Positions 6,404-9,862 of a DNA stretch of 9,862 nucleotides are shown here, piece by piece; position 1 is the first letter of the stretch; the number at the start of each line of letters is the position of its first letter. The position numbers and the translations under genes were made by a program. The notes below the pieces were generated by a model. The model had not been told where the DNA came from and searched no databases. It worked only from the letters and a program-made list of their open reading frames with translations. This stretch comes from CAZTZY01 sp964617765 (GTDB lineage: Bacteria > Pseudomonadota > Gammaproteobacteria > Pseudomonadales > DT-91), in contig CAZTZY010000098.1 of NCBI GenBank assembly GCA_964617765.1, positions 1 through 9,862 on the forward strand, read 5' to 3'.

Positions 6404-8390
6404 ATTTGCGGTCAAGCAAGCTATCCTTGCCGGCCTGCGCAATGAACAGGTGTGGGAAGACAGTAACAAGCTCGACCTCGCTATATCCCGACTGAAAGAA
6501 TTTGGACGCAGCCATAAAAACAGGCTGCTGAAAGAAAATGATCGAATAGTGAATGCTATCATGCAACGTACCCAGGAAATCACTACGGTGCCACAGGAAG
6601 AACTCGATAGACTGTTAGTTGATGTGCGCCGGCAATTGCGCCTGGAGGGCATCAATAAAAAAACCATTATTGAAGCCTTTGCCGTGATCAGGGAAGTCAG
6701 TGGTCGGGTATTGGGCATGAAACATCACCATACGCAGATTCGGGCATCCATCGCCTTGTTGCGTGGGTCTATTGCAGAAATGGCAACAGGCGAAGGAAAA
6801 ACCCTGGCAGCAACATTGGGTGCCGCTACTGCCGGTCTGGCAGGTATTCCCGTGCACGTTGTTACAGTGAATGATTATCTCGCCGAACGTGATGCTGAAG
6901 ATATGATTCCACTGTATAACGCCCTTGGTTTATCGGTAGGTATTATCACTCATGAAAAAGAATTGCATGAGCGCCGCGAGTCGTATGCCTGTGATTTATG
7001 TTATTGCAGTAACAAGGAACTCACCTTTGATTTCCTGAAGGATCGCCTGGTTCTTAATGGCAAGGAAAACCCGCGCCTGTTGCAAGCCAGTTTACTGGTC
7101 AGTGACTCCTCGTGGTCAGAGCGCCTGCTATTGCGCGGCTTGCATTTTGCCATTGTCGATGAGGCCGATAGCGTATTTATTGATGAAGCACGCACACCAT
7201 TGATCATTTCCGGTGATGAAAAATTTGGTTCGCGCGAAGAGTTATTATTGACAACGGCCATGACGATTGCCGGAAAATTTAAAAAGGACCAGCATTTCCA
7301 TCAGGATGAAAATGGCGCTATAAAAATGTCAGATACTGGTCATGCGTTGTTGCTGCAAGAGTGTAAACAACTGGATGGATTGTGGAAAAGCCCGTTCTAC
7401 CGCGAGCCATTAGTAACACAGGGGCTTACCGCTTTGCACGTCTATCATCTCGATCGCGATTATATTATCGATGAAGAAGGCGCTATCCAGATTGTTGATC
7501 CCTATACCGGACGAGTGATGCCAGGCCGCAGCTGGGGACAAGGCTTACAACAAATGATAGAAATGAAGGAAAAGTGCGAGCTTACCAAGCCGCGCGAAAC
7601 TAATGCAGAAATCAGTTACCAGAACTTCTTTCGCAAATATCATCACTTGTGCGGCATGACAGGAACCGGGCGTGAAGTGGCCGGCGAATTGTTTAGTGTG
7701 TATCGATTGCGTAGTGAAAATATTCCGCTATTAAAAGAAAGCCAGCGCTGTAAGCAGTATTGTGAAGTGTATTTAACCGAGACAGAAAAATGGCAACGTG
7801 TTTCCTCCATTGCCCGGCAACTGGTGGCACAAGGCCAGGCGATCCTTATTGGTACCAATTCAGTGGCATCGTCAGAAGCGATCAGCCAGGTGCTCACCCA
7901 AGAGGGCATAACCCATAACGTACTGAATGCGCGCCAGGATAAGGAAGAAGCCGAAATAGTGTCCAAGGCGGGTCAATCAGGTGCCATTATGGTGGCAACC
8001 AGCATGGCTGGCCGTGGAACTGATATTAAACTGGCCGGAGAAACGCGGGCAGCCGGCGGATTACATGTTATTATTACCGAGTTGCAGGATGCCGCCCGCA
8101 TCGACAGGCAGCTTGCAGGTCGGGGTGCCAGGCAAGGTGATCCCGGTTCGGTAAGCACAGTGTTATCATTAGAAGACCAATTGATAAAAAAAATGTCTGG
8201 CCCGTTGATGAAAAGAATGATTAAAACCCTTTCGGCTGCAAACCGTCCATTGCCGCACAGGCTGGGTTATCTCATCCAGACACAATGCCAGAAAAAGCTG
8301 GAAGGAAGTCACTACCGCCAGCGCATGCAACTGATAAAAGTCGATTCACAGCGCCAGCGCACTCTGGCCTTTGCAGGAGAAAACCGTTGA
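6396..8390 (+). CDS. SecA-like ATPase lacking most of the helical scaffold, the helical wing and the C-terminal zinc tail
   Basis: SecA is the ATP-driven motor that pushes preproteins through SecYEG. This 664-residue homologue has an N-terminal helical region with the SecA signature EAFAVIREVSGRVLGM (~93-108), then NBD1 with Walker A TGEGKT (131-136), VTVNDYLAERDAE (~156-168), Walker B VDEAD (254-258) and IDEARTPLIISG (262-273). A short preprotein-binding insert follows (~280-360), then YQNFFRKY and GMTGT (420-424). NBD2 has TSMAGRGTDI (535-544) and QLAGRGARQGD (572-582). It ends soon after the start of the scaffold helix; E. coli SecA is about 901 residues. The missing part is the rest of the scaffold, the wing domain and the Cys/His tail that binds SecB and lipid. 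Both nucleotide sites look intact, so it is probably an active ATPase. Motif VI differs (AGRGAR for the usual RGRSGR), and a CDLCYC cluster lies at 199-204. It is an accessory SecA embedded in an export-like operon, not the housekeeping copy. Confidence 0.9.
   Translation: MSEFAVKQAILAGLRNEQVWEDSNKLDLAISRLKEFGRSHKNRLLKENDRIVNAIMQRTQEITTVPQEELDRLLVDVRRQLRLEGINKKTIIEAFAVIREVSGRVLGMKHHHTQIRASIALLRGSIAEMATGEGKTLAATLGAATAGLAGIPVHVVTVNDYLAERDAEDMIPLYNALGLSVGIITHEKELHERRESYACDLCYCSNKELTFDFLKDRLVLNGKENPRLLQASLLVSDSSWSERLLLRGLHFAIVDEADSVFIDEARTPLIISGDEKFGSREELLLTTAMTIAGKFKKDQHFHQDENGAIKMSDTGHALLLQECKQLDGLWKSPFYREPLVTQGLTALHVYHLDRDYIIDEEGAIQIVDPYTGRVMPGRSWGQGLQQMIEMKEKCELTKPRETNAEISYQNFFRKYHHLCGMTGTGREVAGELFSVYRLRSENIPLLKESQRCKQYCEVYLTETEKWQRVSSIARQLVAQGQAILIGTNSVASSEAISQVLTQEGITHNVLNARQDKEEAEIVSKAGQSGAIMVATSMAGRGTDIKLAGETRAAGGLHVIITELQDAARIDRQLAGRGARQGDPGSVSTVLSLEDQLIKKMSGPLMKRMIKTLSAANRPLPHRLGYLIQTQCQKKLEGSHYRQRMQLIKVDSQRQRTLAFAGENR
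8375..8379 (+). promoter_or_regulatory. Ribosome binding site AGGAG supporting a TTG start at 8387
   Basis: AGGAG sits 7 nt before TTG 8387. That start overlaps the SecA-like stop by 4 nt (TTGA) and gives a protein opening with a clean signal peptide. An upstream in-frame start near 8285 would place 34 unrelated residues in front of the signal peptide. Confidence 0.75.
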
Positions 8391-9157
8391 AAAAACATCG
8401 CTTGATATTTATTGCCGCTGTTAGCCAGATGATCATATTTACTGGGTATGCATTTGCGGCTGTGCCTGTTGCCGCTACAGCTACAGCCCCACTTGGATTA
8501 TCAGCATTAGGTTGTATGTTAGAGCCCAGTCAAAAAGTGGAAATCAGTTCACCGGTCAGTGGCGTTCTGGATAACGTCGCTGTGAAGCGCGGCGATACGA
8601 TAAGAATGGGGCAAACCCTGTTCCAGTTAAAAGCCGGTGTTGAGAAAGCGGGTGTTGAACTGGCCAAGGTAAAAACTGAATTTGCTAAAAGAAAGCTGGA
8701 GCGCAACCAGGAACTTTACAAGGATGAAATATTATCTGTACATGAGCGCGATGAAATTGAAACTGAGTTGCTCAGTGCGCAAATGGAATTACGCCTGAAA
8801 GAACAAGAACTGGCATTACGTTCTGTGTTTAGCCCTATCAACGGCGTTGTTGTTGATCGATTGCATGAACAAGGCGAGTACGTCAATGTAGATCCCGTTA
8901 TGCGCCTGGCTACCCTGAATCCGCTACACGTTGATCTATTATTGCCTGCCAGTTATTTCGGCCAGATCGCCAAAGGGCAGTTCTTAATGATCAAGCCCGA
9001 AACTGCTGTCGTCGAATCACGCAAGGCGCAGGTGATTATCGTTGACCCATTAATTGATCCGGCCAGCGGTACCTTCCGCGTACAATTAAAAATGGATAAT
9101 CCCGGCCATAAAATTCCAGCCGGTGTACGTTGCACTGCCCAGCACATCAACCCATAG
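8387..9157 (+). CDS. Periplasmic HlyD/RND-type adaptor subunit (TTG start)
   Basis: From TTG 8387 the product is 256 residues. Residues 1-24 are a Sec signal peptide (MKKHR, hydrophobic core, YAFA before the likely cleavage at 24/25), so the mature protein is periplasmic. It has the adaptor order. First comes a lipoyl half at ~47-82 (EPSQKVEISSPVSGVL, VKRGDTIRMGQTLFQL), then a short coiled-coil hairpin at ~86-142. A second lipoyl half follows at ~145-176 (SVFSPINGVVVDRLHEQGEY), and then a beta-barrel with DPASGTFRVQLKMDNPG at ~224-240. It is shorter than most RND adaptors and lacks a clear membrane-proximal domain. The Cys at residue 43 (ALGCMLEP) is too far from the signal peptide end to be a lipobox; Cys249 could pair with it. 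Translational coupling to the SecA-like gene suggests balanced production. It probably works with the two other adaptor modules encoded upstream. Confidence 0.87.
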   Translation: MKKHRLIFIAAVSQMIIFTGYAFAAVPVAATATAPLGLSALGCMLEPSQKVEISSPVSGVLDNVAVKRGDTIRMGQTLFQLKAGVEKAGVELAKVKTEFAKRKLERNQELYKDEILSVHERDEIETELLSAQMELRLKEQELALRSVFSPINGVVVDRLHEQGEYVNVDPVMRLATLNPLHVDLLLPASYFGQIAKGQFLMIKPETAVVESRKAQVIIVDPLIDPASGTFRVQLKMDNPGHKIPAGVRCTAQHINP

Positions 9158-9168
9158 CAGAAAGTAAT

Positions 9169-9654
9169 ATGAATAAAACAACCCATATCCTGCTAACACT
9201 GATACTGATTCTTTTGGCTGTTAATGTGGCCATGACCAGCAAACTGCTGATGCAAAAGCCATCTTCAGCCGTCATGGCAGAAAAATCCGCAACGCTTTCC
9301 ACAGAGATCGCCAAGGCATGGGGTAAAAACGTGGTAGAGCTTTATAACCGTGAAGATTACCAGGGCCTTTATGCCTTGTTTAACGAACAGGCCAAGGTAA
9401 AAATCAGCCAGGAACAACTACAGCAACAACTCCAGAAGCTGCATGCATTGTTTGGCAATATTGAAGAATATGCCCTTACCAACTCGGTAAAAATGGGTGA
9501 AAAAGGTGGCGAACTCTATTATCAATTGTCATTCAATGTGCGCGTTAAAGGCCCCAATGTTGAGCAGGGCACATTAACTATTTCAATGATTATGCAGGAT
9601 GACAAGGCCAGTTTGTACGGCGTACGCTTGAATGCCGTGCAAAGCCTTGATTAA
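9169..9654 (+). CDS. Membrane-anchored DUF3887-like protein
   Basis: From ATG 9169 the product is 161 residues. An open frame from 9130 would put 13 residues (MHCPAHQPIAESN) before the natural membrane anchor and would overlap the previous gene, so 9169 is chosen; its ribosome binding site (AGAAAG) is weak. Residues 1-6 (MNKTTH) precede a hydrophobic anchor at ~7-28, so the rest should be periplasmic. After a linker, ~45-160 read as a small helix-plus-sheet domain with WGKNVVELYNREDYQGLYALF, QEQLQQQLQKLHALFG and three strands (ELYYQLSFNVRV, GTLTISMIMQDD, ASLYGVRLN). That order resembles the NTF2-like DUF3887 fold, usually a non-enzymatic binding domain. It lies 11 nt after the adaptor gene and ends the five-gene block, so it may be an accessory periplasmic subunit. 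Function unknown. Confidence 0.7.
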   Translation: MNKTTHILLTLILILLAVNVAMTSKLLMQKPSSAVMAEKSATLSTEIAKAWGKNVVELYNREDYQGLYALFNEQAKVKISQEQLQQQLQKLHALFGNIEEYALTNSVKMGEKGGELYYQLSFNVRVKGPNVEQGTLTISMIMQDDKASLYGVRLNAVQSLD

Positions 9655-9689
9655 ATAAATAGCAACTACTCGACCGGCATTATTGCATG

Positions 9690-9703
9690 TATAATCGCGA
9701 CCC
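9690..9703 (+). promoter_or_regulatory. Probable promoter -10 and GC-rich discriminator for the tRNA gene
   Basis: TATAAT at 9690-9695 matches the sigma-70 -10 consensus exactly. It is followed by CGCGACCC, a GC-rich discriminator of the type found at growth-rate-controlled stable RNA promoters. It lies about 75 nt before the tRNA and 35 nt after the preceding stop codon. I see no good -35 box at 16-18 nt spacing. The rest of 9655-9768 holds nothing else I can support, including no clear terminator for the upstream block. Confidence 0.5.
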
Positions 9704-9768
9704 ATTCTATATTGCCTCAGTTCATCCTGTTAAAGAATGATGCTTATATTTAACGATGATTAAGTTTT

Positions 9769-9845
<77 letters not shown>

Positions 9846-9862
9846 TCCATAAAAAAGGCCAC

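Noticed and set aside
8186..8193. Run of eight A near the end of the SecA-like gene as a possible slippage or frameshift site
   Set aside because: The normal frame continues through it with SecA-like sequence on both sides, and I see no alternative frame with a meaningful product or stimulating structure.
8501..8530. Cys43 of the periplasmic adaptor as a lipoprotein attachment site
   Set aside because: It lies about 19 residues beyond the likely signal peptide cleavage point and is not preceded by the hydrophobic core, so it is not a lipobox.

Overview
The window looks like a stretch of a gammaproteobacterial chromosome with moderate GC content. The grounds are the protein styles (RTX repeats, HlyD-type adaptors, DUF3467), purine-rich Shine-Dalgarno sites, and a tRNA-Arg(CCG) with encoded CCA close to the enterobacterial form. 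I cannot name the genus; an environmental, Cellvibrio-like organism is only a guess. Every real gene is on the + strand, and coding density is near-complete up to the tRNA.

Layout. (1) 1-1940: the 3' end of a large RTX-type calcium-binding protein gene that runs in from upstream. It holds six tandem 56-60-residue super-repeats and then a 264-residue non-repetitive tail. (2) 1968-2276: a small DUF3467 protein, followed by a strong rho-independent terminator (2299-2336) that closes this first transcription unit. (3) 2383-9654: a tight five-gene block. It encodes a GAF-domain/HlyD membrane fusion protein; a PqqD-like/site-2-protease (M50)/HlyD fusion; a SecA-like ATPase that stops just after its second nucleotide-binding domain; a small periplasmic HlyD-type adaptor starting at TTG; and a membrane-anchored DUF3887-like protein. 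Stop/start overlaps of 8 nt and 4 nt tie the second, third and fourth genes together. (4) 9690-9845: a probable promoter and tRNA-Arg(CCG).

How the genes may work together (inference). The block has three different lipoyl/HlyD adaptor modules: one on a cytosolic GAF sensor, one fused to a polytopic zinc-protease-like membrane protein, and one exported to the periplasm. It also has a SecA-type motor but no ABC transporter. Lying directly downstream of a giant RTX protein gene, it reads as a candidate dedicated export, processing or surface-assembly machine for that protein, with a stripped-down SecA in place of the usual type I ABC ATPase. This is the most interesting content of the window. 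Co-location supports it; nothing in the sequence proves it.
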